A DNA stretch of 55,043 bases from an uncultured Bacilli bacterium (GTDB taxonomy: Bacteria > Bacillota_I > Bacilli_A > RF39 > UBA660): the NCBI GenBank assembly GCA_947629035.1, contig CANRCE010000004.1, positions 1-55,043 of the forward strand, written 5' to 3'. The notes under the pieces are model-generated. The model searched no databases, was not told where the DNA came from, and saw nothing but the letters and a program-made list of their open reading frames with translations. Made by a program: the position numbers and the translations under genes. Position 1 is the stretch's first letter, and every line of letters starts with the position of its first letter. Shown in pieces: positions 9,009-19,771 of the stretch.

Positions 9009-10445
9009 CTATTCTACATCTATTGAATTATAAATATCAAACATTGGTATAACTATTGATAATAAAACTATACCAACAATTACAGCTAGTAAAATAATCA
9101 TAATTGGCTCAATTAAACTTTTAAGCTGTGTAATTAGATTTTTTTGTTCACCTTCATAATAATTAGCAACATTTTCCATCATTTCTCCTAGCCGACCTGT
9201 TCTCTCACCAGTTAAAAGCATCTCATACGCAATATCAGGAAAAGCCCATTGTCCTTTAAAAGCTGGAGACAAACCATTACCATTACTCAAATTAGTAATT
9301 GCATCATTTATTAAAACTTTATATATTTCATTATTAGTAACTCTACTTAACATCTCCATACTATCTGTAATAAATACATCATGTTTCATTAGTGATGAAA
9401 AAGTTTTAGTAAAAGTTATTACTTCTTTATAAATTAAAATATTACTAATAACTGGAATATGCATAAATATCCATTGAACTAAATATCTAAAACTTGTTAC
9501 ATTCTTATAAGTTAAAATTAAACCAATAGCTACAATAACAACAATAACTAAAATTATAACAATATTTTTATCTAAATAATCACTTAAATTCATAATAACT
9601 TTAGTAATTGCTGGTAAATCTGTACCCAATTGACCATAAATTTCAACAAATTGTGGCACTACATATAACATAATAAAAGTTAAAACAGCAATGGATATAA
9701 CAAATATAACACTAGGATAAGTAAGAGCACTTATAACTTGCTTTCGATTGGCGTCACTAGTTCGATAATAGTCAGCCATATCATCCAAAGTTTCAGGTAA
9801 ATCTCCTGTTAATTCTGAAGTTTTTAACATATTAACTAATAGTTTAGGAAAAACATTTCCTTGTTTAGCTAAAGCACTAGAAAAGGCAACACCTTTATTT
9901 AATTCATAAACAATTTTTTGATAAAGAAATTTATCTTTTTTCTTTTTAGCTTGTCTTTCTAAAATAATAACTGAATCAGTAAGAGGAATTCCTGATTTTA
10001 TATAGGTAGAAAGTTGAGTTAAGAAAAAAGCTAAATCTTTAAATCTCATTTTCCCATGACTACTTAAAGCAGCAAGTCCTAATGTTGTTGATAACTTATC
10101 TTCTTTTAATTCAATAATCTGATTACCTCGACTTATTAAAAATGATTCGGCTTCAACTTTACTTGGAGCATCAATTGTTGCTGAAACAACTTTATTTTCT
10201 TGAGTTTTTACCACATATTTAAATCGAATATTTTTAACTTCTTTATCAAGATCATTATTTACCTCATCATTATTAATATCAGCTAAAGCTGATGGACTTG
10301 CTAAATCCACCTTTTTTTTACTAATAACAATCTTTTCCCCTTTAGGTTTAGAAAAAGGCTTTGCAAGCAATGATATAACAGCATCGAATAATTTAAACAA
10401 CATCATAAAAGGCCATAATAATATATCTAGTATCATGCAATCCAC
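9009..10445 (-). CDS. Type II secretion/type IV pilus inner membrane protein (GspF/PilC)
   Basis: Two GspF repeats (FLTQLSTYIKSGIPL; FTKTFSSLMKHDVFI), three TM segments. Confidence 0.92.
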   Translation of the reverse strand: MDCMILDILLWPFMMLFKLFDAVISLLAKPFSKPKGEKIVISKKKVDLASPSALADINNDEVNNDLDKEVKNIRFKYVVKTQENKVVSATIDAPSKVEAESFLISRGNQIIELKEDKLSTTLGLAALSSHGKMRFKDLAFFLTQLSTYIKSGIPLTDSVIILERQAKKKKDKFLYQKIVYELNKGVAFSSALAKQGNVFPKLLVNMLKTSELTGDLPETLDDMADYYRTSDANRKQVISALTYPSVIFVISIAVLTFIMLYVVPQFVEIYGQLGTDLPAITKVIMNLSDYLDKNIVIILVIVVIVAIGLILTYKNVTSFRYLVQWIFMHIPVISNILIYKEVITFTKTFSSLMKHDVFITDSMEMLSRVTNNEIYKVLINDAITNLSNGNGLSPAFKGQWAFPDIAYEMLLTGERTGRLGEMMENVANYYEGEQKNLITQLKSLIEPIMIILLAVIVGIVLLSIVIPMFDIYNSIDVE

Positions 10446-10542
10446 CTCTATTCTCCACTAATATATAGTATAACATAATTTTATATTTTTTTTAACACTT
10501 TTTTATAAAATTTCATATATTATTTTAGGAAGGGGTACTAAT

Positions 10543-10950
10543 ATGTTTCAAAGAGGTTTTATGCCAATGCCAATGTATATGTCCAATATGGCTCCTGGCT
10601 TTATGGGTCTAGGAAGAGGTGGATTATTTAGATCATTGCGTGGAGGTACATCACTTTTTAGAGGAATAAATTGGGGTAGTTTATTTAATAACGCCTCTCG
10701 GGCCTTAGGTGTTGTAAATCAGGCTATTCCTCTTGTAAAACAGGCAGGTCCAATGTTTAATAATATGAAATCAATGTTAAAGTTAGCATCAATTTTTAAA
10801 GATGAAACTGATGATGACTATCGTAAAAATAAAGATAAAACTACCGTAAATAACAACAATATTGATAAGGAAGATAAAACTATTACATTAGATAATGATT
10901 CAAATACACAAATTCTTAATTATAATAATCAACCAAATTTCTTTATTTAA
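10543..10950 (+). CDS. VrrA/YqfQ-like spore protein
   Basis: GRGGLFRSLRGG...INWGSLFNNASRALGVVNQAIPLVKQAGPMFNNMKSMLKLASIF resembles YqfQ/VrrA; CATATATTA (10514-10522) fits a sigma-K -10 (CATAnnnTA). Confidence 0.65.
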   Translation: MFQRGFMPMPMYMSNMAPGFMGLGRGGLFRSLRGGTSLFRGINWGSLFNNASRALGVVNQAIPLVKQAGPMFNNMKSMLKLASIFKDETDDDYRKNKDKTTVNNNNIDKEDKTITLDNDSNTQILNYNNQPNFFI

Positions 10951-11009
10951 AAAAACACCAAATTTTTAGTTTATTCCATAATTGGAAAACACATTTGGTG
11001 TTTTTTTTT
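10950..11009. terminator. Bidirectional terminator between yqfQ-like gene and alaS
   Basis: AAAAACACCAAAT (10951-10963) pairs with ATTTGGTGTTTTT (10993-11005); A-run left, T-run right; convergent genes. Confidence 0.8.
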
Positions 11010-13701
11010 ACATATTTTTTATTTTATCTTTAATTTCACCTAAATAGATAGCAATATCATGAGCATCACTTCCTCCACCTTGAGCAAATGATTTATTTCC
11101 TCCTCCATTACCATGACACTTAATAGCAAGTTCTTTAATAATTGCTCCACAATCAATTTTATCACTTTTGCTTTTACAAATCATATTAACATTATTACCA
11201 CTAACATTAGCAATTAAGATAAAAGCATTATTAAGTTGATTAGCTAATGCATCAACAATTTGTTTTAAAATACTTATTTCATAATCTTTAGTAATAGTAA
11301 TAATGACATCAATACCATTTATTTGTTCTTTCGTAGCTAAAAATATACTTAAATTTCCTATTGATTTAGATGATTTTTCTCTCAAATAATCTTTTTCTAA
11401 TTTTTTTAATTGTTCCTTTAAAACATCTAAATCATCTTTTACCGTAATAATATCTTTATAACTTGTTAAAGAATAATCATTTTTCTTAAAATCAAATGTT
11501 AATTTAATATCTAGATTATTTGCTTCTTCAATTATTTTTTTTGCCTTACTCAATAACTTATCTCTTTCAATGATATATGGCTTAATAGCTATTTGTAACA
11601 TAGGCTCAATATTAATATCTGTTGCCCCTTCGATACGATAAGTATCTGCTCCTTTATTTTCAAGAGAAATAATTGCCATCTTATTTATATCTTTAGTATT
11701 TTTAACATGAGTACCACCACATAGCTCAATTGAATCTGCTATAGTTACAGTTCTTACAATATCACCATACTTATCTTCAAATAAAGCCATTGCTCCTTTT
11801 TTCCTAGCTTCTTCTAATGGTAAAAATTCAATTACTGTATCTTTTTTCATATTTATTCTTTCATTCGTTCTATCTTCAATTTGAAGAAGTAATAAATCAG
11901 ATAAACGACCATGATAAGTAAAATCAAATCTAAAAGTTTTTTCATCTACTCTAGAGCCTGCTTGATGAACATTATTACCTAAAAATTCTTGTAGAGTTTT
12001 CTGTAAAAGATGAACACAAGAATGATTTTGCATAATAGCCTCTCTTCTTTCCCGAAAAACAGAAGCCTCTACTTTATCACCTTTTCTTATAATACCATCT
12101 AAAACTTTTGCTTTAAGTAAATGTTGATGATTTGGAGCTTTTATAACATCCGTTACTTGAACCGTTGCAAAATCATTTTTTAAACTACCAATATCACTTA
12201 CTTGTCCACCTGATTCAGCATAAAAAGGATTTTCTCTTAATACAACATAACATTCATCATTTGCTGTATCTACTAAAGCATTATTTTCAAAAATAGAAAC
12301 TATTTCTGTAGTAACAGTCAATGTATCATAACCAACAAAATTACTTTCCTCTTTATAATTAAGTAATAATTCATTTTGTAAATTCATACTATTTTCTACT
12401 TTACGATTAGCTCTTGCCATTTCTTTTTGTGCTTCCATATACTTTTTAAAACCTAAAACATCCACCGTAAATCCTTTTTCTTCACAAGCTTCCATTGTAA
12501 GTTCAATCGGATAACCATATGTATCATATAATTTAAAAGCATCTTCGGCAGTTATTTCATTATTTAAAGATGTTTTAAATAATTCTTCTAATCTTTTTTC
12601 ACCAGAAATTAATGTTTTTTGAAATAATTCTTCTTCTTTAGTAATCTGTGTTTTAATATAATTACTATTATCAATTAATTCAGGATAAATACTTCCATAT
12701 TTTTCAATAACAACATCTGCTAATTCACTTAAAAAAGAACGATTTATTTCAAGTTTTCTTCCCATTCTAACAGCTCTTCGAAGAATTCTTCTTAAAACAT
12801 AACCTCTACCATAATTTTCAAAAGTTGCCTTGTCTGCTAAAGCAAAAGTAAGAGCCCGAATATGATCTACAATAACTTTATATTCCATTTTACCATTATA
12901 AGGAATATGAGATATTTCTTCAAGTTTTTCAATAATAGGCATAAATAAATCAGTTTCATAATTAGTAGGTTTATCTTGTAAAATACAAGCCATTCGCTCT
13001 ACACCCATACCTGTATCAATATTTTTACTAGGTAATTCATCATAATTTTCTCTTTTAACACCTGCTTTAGCATTATACTGACTAAATACATTATTCCATA
13101 TTTCAATATAACGATCGTTTTCAATTTCATTCTTTAATAAATTAATACCTAATTTTTCCTTATCATATTTTTCACCACGATCATAAAATATCTCACTATC
13201 AGGCCCAGATGGTCCTTCACCTATTTCCCAAAAATTACCCTCTAATTTTATTATATGACTATCATCTACTCCAAGTGATTTCCATATTTCATAAGCTTCT
13301 TTATCAGTTGGATATACAGTCATATAAAGCTTATTTTTATCAATATCAAAATATTTAGGACTAGTAAGTAATTCAAAAGCCCAAGTTAATGCCTCTTTTT
13401 TAAAATAATCACCAATAGAAAAGTTACCTAACATTTGAAAGAAAGTATGATGCCTTGCTGTCTTACCAACACTTTCGATATCCCCTGTTCTAATACATTT
13501 TTGGACACTTACTAACCTTTTATTTGAAGGAACTACACTTCCATCAAAATATTTTTTTAAAGGCGTAACTCCAGCATTTATCCATAAAATAGAAGGATCA
13601 TCATGAGGAATTAATGAAGAAGATTCTATCCTAGTGTGACCTTTTTCAATAAAAAAATTAATATAAGTATTTATTATTTCTTCACCAGTTAATTTTTTCA
13701 T
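11008..13701 (-). CDS. alaS: Alanyl-tRNA synthetase
   Basis: 897 aa; INAGVTPLKKYF, HHTFFQMLGNFSIGDYFK, CGGTHVKNTKDI. Confidence 0.97.
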   Translation of the reverse strand: MKKLTGEEIINTYINFFIEKGHTRIESSSLIPHDDPSILWINAGVTPLKKYFDGSVVPSNKRLVSVQKCIRTGDIESVGKTARHHTFFQMLGNFSIGDYFKKEALTWAFELLTSPKYFDIDKNKLYMTVYPTDKEAYEIWKSLGVDDSHIIKLEGNFWEIGEGPSGPDSEIFYDRGEKYDKEKLGINLLKNEIENDRYIEIWNNVFSQYNAKAGVKRENYDELPSKNIDTGMGVERMACILQDKPTNYETDLFMPIIEKLEEISHIPYNGKMEYKVIVDHIRALTFALADKATFENYGRGYVLRRILRRAVRMGRKLEINRSFLSELADVVIEKYGSIYPELIDNSNYIKTQITKEEELFQKTLISGEKRLEELFKTSLNNEITAEDAFKLYDTYGYPIELTMEACEEKGFTVDVLGFKKYMEAQKEMARANRKVENSMNLQNELLLNYKEESNFVGYDTLTVTTEIVSIFENNALVDTANDECYVVLRENPFYAESGGQVSDIGSLKNDFATVQVTDVIKAPNHQHLLKAKVLDGIIRKGDKVEASVFRERREAIMQNHSCVHLLQKTLQEFLGNNVHQAGSRVDEKTFRFDFTYHGRLSDLLLLQIEDRTNERINMKKDTVIEFLPLEEARKKGAMALFEDKYGDIVRTVTIADSIELCGGTHVKNTKDINKMAIISLENKGADTYRIEGATDINIEPMLQIAIKPYIIERDKLLSKAKKIIEEANNLDIKLTFDFKKNDYSLTSYKDIITVKDDLDVLKEQLKKLEKDYLREKSSKSIGNLSIFLATKEQINGIDVIITITKDYEISILKQIVDALANQLNNAFILIANVSGNNVNMICKSKSDKIDCGAIIKELAIKCHGNGGGNKSFAQGGGSDAHDIAIYLGEIKDKIKNM

Positions 13702-14256
13702 CTAGCCTACCTCCTTATAAATTTCTAAAACATCAGCTTTTAACTTCTCTAATGTAGTATTAATTATTTTATAATCATAATCATCATAACTATCCATTGC
13801 TGTCTCGGTAATATGTTTTTTCTCATCACTAGTTAAATCATTTTCAAAATTAATACGATTTACATGAATAGTTACAACATTATCAAATTTTTCTTTAACA
13901 CCATAAATTTCTCTAGGTAATCTAATATCAGGTACAATAATAGCATCGTAAAAATATGAATATATTTCTATATCATCATTTTGTCTTTCAATAAACATCT
14001 CCGATTTATTTAATTTATTTCTAATTATATCTGTACCTAACTGTTGTAAAATTTCTCGGGGTTTAGTCTGTTCACTACCATCCCAGTCAGTCATCTCTTG
14101 AGCATAAAATTTAATATATTTACTTGCTCGTGAAATAATTACTTTTTTACCATCTTTTTCATAAAATTCTTTAAGATAACTCGCAATAGTATCTTTACCA
14201 TGACGGGCCTTACCCGAAATTAAATATATTTTAGGATTTTTAAATACAGCTTCCAT
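13702..14256 (-). CDS. P-loop (deoxy)nucleoside monophosphate kinase-like protein
   Basis: Walker A ISGKARHGKDTIA; REILQQLGTDIIRNKL; VPDIRLPREI. Confidence 0.6.
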   Translation of the reverse strand: MEAVFKNPKIYLISGKARHGKDTIASYLKEFYEKDGKKVIISRASKYIKFYAQEMTDWDGSEQTKPREILQQLGTDIIRNKLNKSEMFIERQNDDIEIYSYFYDAIIVPDIRLPREIYGVKEKFDNVVTIHVNRINFENDLTSDEKKHITETAMDSYDDYDYKIINTTLEKLKADVLEIYKEVG

Positions 14257-14339
14257 GATTCCTCCTTATTTAAAAACTACAAAATCGGCTTTTTTAAAAA
14301 AGTAATTTTGCAGTTTAAATATATAACCTACATTACTAA

Positions 14340-14984
14340 TTAATCAATTTGAGGTGTAGTTTCATCTCCGATTTGATTTTCTTCTGCACTTGGCTGTTCA
14401 GATGCATTTGAATTTACACTAAATGGTTCATCAGATGAAATAGCTGAATCTTGAACCTCATTTGTCGTAGATGTTTCACTTGCTACACCATCAGTTGTAA
14501 GAGTTGCAGTAAATGTCTTTCCAATTTGTGAATTTGGAGTATTCCAAGCTAACCAAACTCTAATTTTTATTTCTGTACTAGCTTTTGGAGCTAATGTAAG
14601 TCCTTTTTTAATAACATTAGAACTTAAACTATTATATGATACTGGTTCATCACCATCAACCATTACTTTAATATATTGAGAATCAAAATTAGAGCCTTCT
14701 TTAGCTAACATTTTTACATCAAAAGTATAAGTTAAATTACCATTATTGGTTATACTATAAGTATAAACTTGACTTTGCTTACCAGCATCGTCTTTCATAG
14801 GAAAAGTATTCGTTAGCGATATATCACCACTATCCGATGTTTTCTCAATTTTTAATAGACCTGTTTTATAACTAGAATCCTTTTCTGATTTATCTACTTT
14901 AAAAAACAAAGCATAAGTTGTACCAACAACAACTGCTATAATTAAAATAATTGTAGCAATTAATATCACTATCTTTTTATTCAT
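14340..14984 (-). CDS. SipW-substrate/TasA-like secreted protein
   Basis: Signal segment IIAVVVGTTYALFFKVDKSEKDSSYKTGLLKI followed by beta-rich region SITNNGNLTYTFDVKM. Confidence 0.55.
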   Translation of the reverse strand: MNKKIVILIATIILIIAVVVGTTYALFFKVDKSEKDSSYKTGLLKIEKTSDSGDISLTNTFPMKDDAGKQSQVYTYSITNNGNLTYTFDVKMLAKEGSNFDSQYIKVMVDGDEPVSYNSLSSNVIKKGLTLAPKASTEIKIRVWLAWNTPNSQIGKTFTATLTTDGVASETSTTNEVQDSAISSDEPFSVNSNASEQPSAEENQIGDETTPQID

Positions 14985-15089
14985 TTTATCACTCGACTTT
15001 CTTATAAGATAATTATATAATATTTTTTTTTCATTGTAAATAACATTTTTTGCTTTTTACATTGTTAAAATAAATTTTATAGTAATTGT

Positions 15090-16337
15090 TTAGTTTTTTT
15101 TAATTTTATTTATTTTAGCAATTATATCCTGATGTTCTTTACTTCCTATTACTTCTTTAGAAGTTGTTTTGGTATTAGTTAAGTTATTTTCTTTTAATAG
15201 TAATATTCTCATTACAGCTTCATCTATTTGTTTTTCGGTAATTTTGTTATCTTGGATTAATTTTTTTATTGTCTTTACAATTTCTTGAGGATTATTTGGC
15301 ATTAATAATAAATCCACTTTAGCATTAATTAATTTTTCACACATTTCTTCCATTGAATAATTATCAGTAATAGCTTTCATATTTAAAGCATCGGTTATTA
15401 CAACACCATTGAATCCTAACTCATCACGAAGCATTTCTGATACAATTTTTTTTGATAAAGATGCAGGCTCATCACTATTAGTAATATTAGGAAGTGCTAA
15501 ATGTCCTATCATAATAACTTCAGCATTATTTTTAATTGCTTCAATATAAGGTTTTAGTTCTAATTCATATAATTGTTCTTTTGTTTTATTAATAATTGGT
15601 AATTCATAATGAGAATCAACACTAGTATCACCATGACCTGGAAAATGCTTATATACTGCTATTACACCACTATCTTTTAAGCCATTAGCTAAAGGAATAG
15701 CCATTTTTATTACCGTTTTTTCATCATTTCCAAATGATCTTGTTCCAATAACGGTATTGTCTTTATTAGAGTAAATATCAACGACCGGAGCAAAATCTAG
15801 ATTAATTCCAAAAGCATTAAGTTCACTTCCTATTACACTTCCAACATCATAGGCTAGTTTTTCATCATTAGTTTTTCCTAAATCATACATGGAAGGTATT
15901 TCTAAAACATTAGCATCAGATAAATTTTTTATTCTTTGAACTTTTCCTCCCTCTTGATCAATTCCTATGAGCATTGGAATAGTACTACTTTTTTTAATAT
16001 CAGAAATTAGTTTAGTAGTTTTTTCATAAGTTGTAATGTTGTCTTTAAATAAGATAACTCCACCTGGTTTTACTTCTTTTAATAAATTTTCTAAAGCCTC
16101 ATCATAAGAACTTGAGGAAGTAGCAACGATAATCATCTGTCCTATTTTGTCTTCTAAAGTCATACTATTTAATAATTCTTCTACTTTGTTGATAGTAACA
16201 TCAATATCATTTTCAGAAACCTCTTCTTCATCTAAAATAGGTTTTTCTACTTCTTTATTATTGTTATTATTAAAAAAGTAGATAAAGAAAATACCTAAAA
16301 TTAAGATACTACTTAATACTATCAATATTTTTTTCAT
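15090..16337 (-). CDS. Glycoside hydrolase family 3 (beta-N-acetylhexosaminidase-like), secreted/anchored
   Basis: MLIGIDQEGGKVQRI, YKHFPGHGDTSVDSHYELP, NGVVITDALNMKAI; N-terminal TM. Confidence 0.92.
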   Translation of the reverse strand: MKKILIVLSSILILGIFFIYFFNNNNNKEVEKPILDEEEVSENDIDVTINKVEELLNSMTLEDKIGQMIIVATSSSSYDEALENLLKEVKPGGVILFKDNITTYEKTTKLISDIKKSSTIPMLIGIDQEGGKVQRIKNLSDANVLEIPSMYDLGKTNDEKLAYDVGSVIGSELNAFGINLDFAPVVDIYSNKDNTVIGTRSFGNDEKTVIKMAIPLANGLKDSGVIAVYKHFPGHGDTSVDSHYELPIINKTKEQLYELELKPYIEAIKNNAEVIMIGHLALPNITNSDEPASLSKKIVSEMLRDELGFNGVVITDALNMKAITDNYSMEEMCEKLINAKVDLLLMPNNPQEIVKTIKKLIQDNKITEKQIDEAVMRILLLKENNLTNTKTTSKEVIGSKEHQDIIAKINKIKKN

Positions 16338-16349
16338 AAAAATTTCGCC

Positions 16350-16859
16350 TCACTTAAAATAAATATTATTAATTTTTTCATAACCTAAATTTGTAGTGTT
16401 TCCATGTCCTGGATAAATAGTAATATCATCAGGATATTTTTTTATTTTTAAAATTGATGTTTTCATTTGTTCATAATCCCCTGTTTCAAAGTCCCATCTT
16501 CCCACTGTTTTTTCAAAAAGAAAGTCTCCTGTAAACATAACTTTATCATTTTTAAAATAATAAGTTACGCTATCAGTAGTATGTCCATAAGTTTTTATTA
16601 TTTCAAATTTAAAAGGACCTATTTCATATTCTTTTTCCCCTAAATTATTATCATAAATAGGACAATCAAAGTAATCTAATGCACCAATATGATCAGGATG
16701 ATAATGAGTAATCAAAATAGCAAGTAAGTTTTTATCTTTTAATTTTTCCTTTATATAGTCACCTTCACTAGCAGGATCAATCAATAAGGCACTATTATCT
16801 TTTGATAAAATATAACAATTAGTTTGTAAATCTCCTAGCTTTAGAATTTCTATTTTCAT
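16350..16859 (-). CDS. MBL-fold metallo-hydrolase
   Basis: THYHPDHIGALDYF, YPGHGNTTNLGYE. Confidence 0.92.
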   Translation of the reverse strand: MKIEILKLGDLQTNCYILSKDNSALLIDPASEGDYIKEKLKDKNLLAILITHYHPDHIGALDYFDCPIYDNNLGEKEYEIGPFKFEIIKTYGHTTDSVTYYFKNDKVMFTGDFLFEKTVGRWDFETGDYEQMKTSILKIKKYPDDITIYPGHGNTTNLGYEKINNIYFK

Positions 16860-16940
16860 CTATCTTACCTACTTTCATTATTATTGTAACATATTTTTTA
16901 TTAAAATAGTGTCATAAAATGTAAAGTTTTTCTATTTACT

Positions 16941-16969
16941 TTGACAATTATAATTTATTGTATTAAAAT
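16941..16969 (+). promoter_or_regulatory. Sigma-A-type promoter for the 16995 ORF
   Basis: TTGACA-N17-TAAAAT. Confidence 0.65.
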
Positions 16970-16994
16970 TAAATTAGAAAGAAGGTAAACTTTT

Positions 16995-17507
16995 ATGGAA
17001 GATAATAATAATAAAAATAATAATGATATTGATTCAACCCTAAATTATGTTAAAAAAGAACAAAATAAAATTAGAGAACAAAGAAAGTATGTAGCTTGTC
17101 GTGAAGAAAGTGAAATTCGTTTTAACAAAGCTTTAGCAAAAATTGATAAAGAAAATTTTAAATGGAAAATGATTGGTTGGGGATGTCTTCTTGGAACAGT
17201 TATTCTAGGATTATCTATCGCAGCTCATGATGGTCCTGATTACGAAGCATTCAAAAGTGGCATAGTAAAACTTGGTTTATGTTGCGTTACACTTCCTACA
17301 TATCTTGCTTCTAGACATATCGAAGGAATGCTTTCAATAATCAAAGACATTTATTACAAGTTAAAAATAAAAGCTTTACAAGAAGGAAGAATAGTAAGTA
17401 ACGAAGAATTTAAAATGATTGAAAATAAAATCGTAAGTTCATGGAATGATTTGTCAAGAGCCCAACTTTATGATTTACAAGATGATTTGCGTGGAAGAGG
17501 TAGATAA
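16995..17507 (+). CDS. Hypothetical membrane protein (two TM segments)
   Basis: 170 aa ORF with GAAAGAAGG upstream, a promoter and hydrophobic centre. Confidence 0.65.
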   Translation: MEDNNNKNNNDIDSTLNYVKKEQNKIREQRKYVACREESEIRFNKALAKIDKENFKWKMIGWGCLLGTVILGLSIAAHDGPDYEAFKSGIVKLGLCCVTLPTYLASRHIEGMLSIIKDIYYKLKIKALQEGRIVSNEEFKMIENKIVSSWNDLSRAQLYDLQDDLRGRGR

Positions 17508-17537
17508 CCCTCTTTTTTTAAAAGGAAAGGATAATCA

Positions 17538-18191
17538 ATGAAAAGATTTAAAATAATAATCATTATATTAATTTTATTAACATTAATAATTAATTTTGTT
17601 ATGCTTGATTATTACGGATTTATTCCTAAAAAAGTATATTATGATGATGATTTTAATATAAAAAGAATAGTTAGTGATATTGATTATGATAATGATGGTA
17701 TAGATGACTATAGTGATATATTAAACGGAGCAATAGCTTATATAAAAACCAAACCTAAATATAAATCAGAATATTATGAAGGTGGATATCCACCATCAAA
17801 AATTGGCGTTTGTACTGATGTTATCTGGTATGCTTTAAATAATGCAGGTTATAATTTAAAAGAATTGGTGGATAATGATATTAAAAATAATAAAGAAAAA
17901 TACGATATAGAAATACCAGATCCTAATATTGACTTTCGAAGAGTTAAAAATTTAAATGTCTTTTTTAAAGAAAATACTATCAATCTTACAATTGATCTTA
18001 ATGATATTGCTTCTTTTCAAGCTGGTGATATCGTTGTATTTGAAAATCATATTGCCATTTTATCTGATAAAAGAAATAAAAAAGGCATCCCCTATCTTAT
18101 TCATCATGGTGGAATAAGATATGAAGAAGATGCTATTTCAAGATATAAATTAATTGGACATTATCGTTTTAAACTAATAAATCAAACTTAA
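17538..18191 (+). CDS. DUF1287-like secreted protein
   Basis: Signal anchor; GGYPPSKIGVCTDVIWYALNNAGYNLKELV and GDIVVFENHIAILSDKRN pattern. Confidence 0.7.
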   Translation: MKRFKIIIIILILLTLIINFVMLDYYGFIPKKVYYDDDFNIKRIVSDIDYDNDGIDDYSDILNGAIAYIKTKPKYKSEYYEGGYPPSKIGVCTDVIWYALNNAGYNLKELVDNDIKNNKEKYDIEIPDPNIDFRRVKNLNVFFKENTINLTIDLNDIASFQAGDIVVFENHIAILSDKRNKKGIPYLIHHGGIRYEEDAISRYKLIGHYRFKLINQT

Positions 18192-18193
18192 AT

Positions 18194-19102
18194 TTAAGTT
18201 TGATTTGCTTTTCTAATATTTAAAATCATATCTTTATCAAATTCTTTATTTCTAATCATTGCAATTTCTTCTTTATATGGAGGATATATTCTTTCTTTAG
18301 AATTATCATCATAAGTTATATATGGTGTTTCTAATATTTTAGGTATATTTTGAAGTTTTTCATGATAAATTATTTTTAATAAATTATTAAAACCTAAATA
18401 ACCAAAGCCAATATTTTCATGGCGATCTTTATGTGATCCTCTTTCATTCTTACTATCATTTATATGAAGACATTTTAATTTATCTAGTCCTATCTTTTTA
18501 TCAAATTCTAATAAAACTTCATCAAAATTACTAATATCATAACCAGCATCACTAATATGACAAGTATCTAGACAAACTCCTAATTTAGAAGAAGATACAC
18601 CATTTATAATCGTAGCTAATTCCTCAAAATCTCTACCTATTTCATTACCTTTACCTGCCATTGTTTCTAATAAAATCATAACATCATAGTTAGTATCTAA
18701 AATAAGTTTTAATCCTCTTATAATATTAGATATCGCAATATCACGAGTAACATTGACAGCACTTCCAGGATGAAGAACTAAATATTTTATTCCAAGTAAA
18801 CTACAACGCTCTGTTTCATTAATAAGAAATGATACTGAAAAATCAAAATTATTACTATTTGCTAAATTAACTATATAAGGTGCATGTACAATAATATTAG
18901 CTAAATCAATATTATTTTCCCTCATTAATTTATAAGCCTCTAAAGTTAGGGCATCATTTATTTGTCCACGATTAGTATTTTGAGGAGCTCCTGTATAAAA
19001 CATAAAAGTATTAGCATTATAACTTAAAGCCTCTTTTACACTTCCTAAAAGTTGAGTATCATTTTTAAATGATACATGACTTCCTATAATTAATTCTTTC
19101 AT
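18194..19102 (-). CDS. nfo: Deoxyribonuclease IV (endonuclease IV)
   Basis: IGSHVSFKN, VHAPYIVNLAN, GVCLDTCHISDAGYDI, HINDSKNERGSHKDRHENIGFG. Confidence 0.96.
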   Translation of the reverse strand: MKELIIGSHVSFKNDTQLLGSVKEALSYNANTFMFYTGAPQNTNRGQINDALTLEAYKLMRENNIDLANIIVHAPYIVNLANSNNFDFSVSFLINETERCSLLGIKYLVLHPGSAVNVTRDIAISNIIRGLKLILDTNYDVMILLETMAGKGNEIGRDFEELATIINGVSSSKLGVCLDTCHISDAGYDISNFDEVLLEFDKKIGLDKLKCLHINDSKNERGSHKDRHENIGFGYLGFNNLLKIIYHEKLQNIPKILETPYITYDDNSKERIYPPYKEEIAMIRNKEFDKDMILNIRKANQT

Positions 19103-19150
19103 TTACCTACCTCATTTCATTATTATTGTAACATATTTTAAGCAAAAGAA

Positions 19151-19170
19151 AAAGCGAATTTTCGCTTAAT
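19151..19170 (-). terminator. Terminator after prepilin-like gene
   Basis: AAGCGAAAATTCGCTTTTTC on minus strand. Confidence 0.65.
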
Positions 19171-19195
19171 TTTATTATTCACAATTTCCCATTAA

Positions 19196-19723
19196 TTAAC
19201 TTAAAGCATTTGCTTTAGATGCAGTACTTAACGCAAAAGTAACTTTATCTGCTCCACCTACTTGAAATCTTCCACCAGTAGTTGCTACTAATAATACCTC
19301 TACAGAATCATCTGCTGTTACTTTAATTGATGAACAAGTTGAAGCTGTAGGATTCCCACTACCACTATATGCTGTTCCATCACTTTTTAAATCATTTGCA
19401 GATAATTTAGCAGATGTAAACAATGTTTTACCAGTGGTTGTTGTAACACCACTTAAACAATGCCATTCATGATCTTTTAAAGTTTCTGGAGCATCTCCCA
19501 CAACTTGTACGTATTCTGAACCACCAAAAGCAAGTTCATCTGAAGCTACACCATCAGTATACCAAGTTGCTATTTCTTTAGCTTGTGAATGCAATCCTGA
19601 TAATCTTGCATCATTTATTGAATCTAATACTGTAGGAATTGTTACTATCAAAATAATGGCTAAAATGACAATAATAGCTAGCAATTCAATTAACGTAAAA
19701 CCTTTTTCATTTAATTTTTTCAT
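19196..19723 (-). CDS. Type IV prepilin-like protein
   Basis: MKKLNEKGFTLIELLAIIVILAIILIVTIP class III signal peptide. Confidence 0.9.
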   Translation of the reverse strand: MKKLNEKGFTLIELLAIIVILAIILIVTIPTVLDSINDARLSGLHSQAKEIATWYTDGVASDELAFGGSEYVQVVGDAPETLKDHEWHCLSGVTTTTGKTLFTSAKLSANDLKSDGTAYSGSGNPTASTCSSIKVTADDSVEVLLVATTGGRFQVGGADKVTFALSTASKANALS

Positions 19724-19771
19724 TATTAAGTCCTCCTCTATTTCATATTAAATATATCATATTTTAAATTG

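Noticed and set aside
13702-14339. Looked for a T-box or other leader upstream of alaS
   Set aside because: alaS follows a P-loop gene with no gap; no T-box (TGGNACCGCG) or specifier structure seen.
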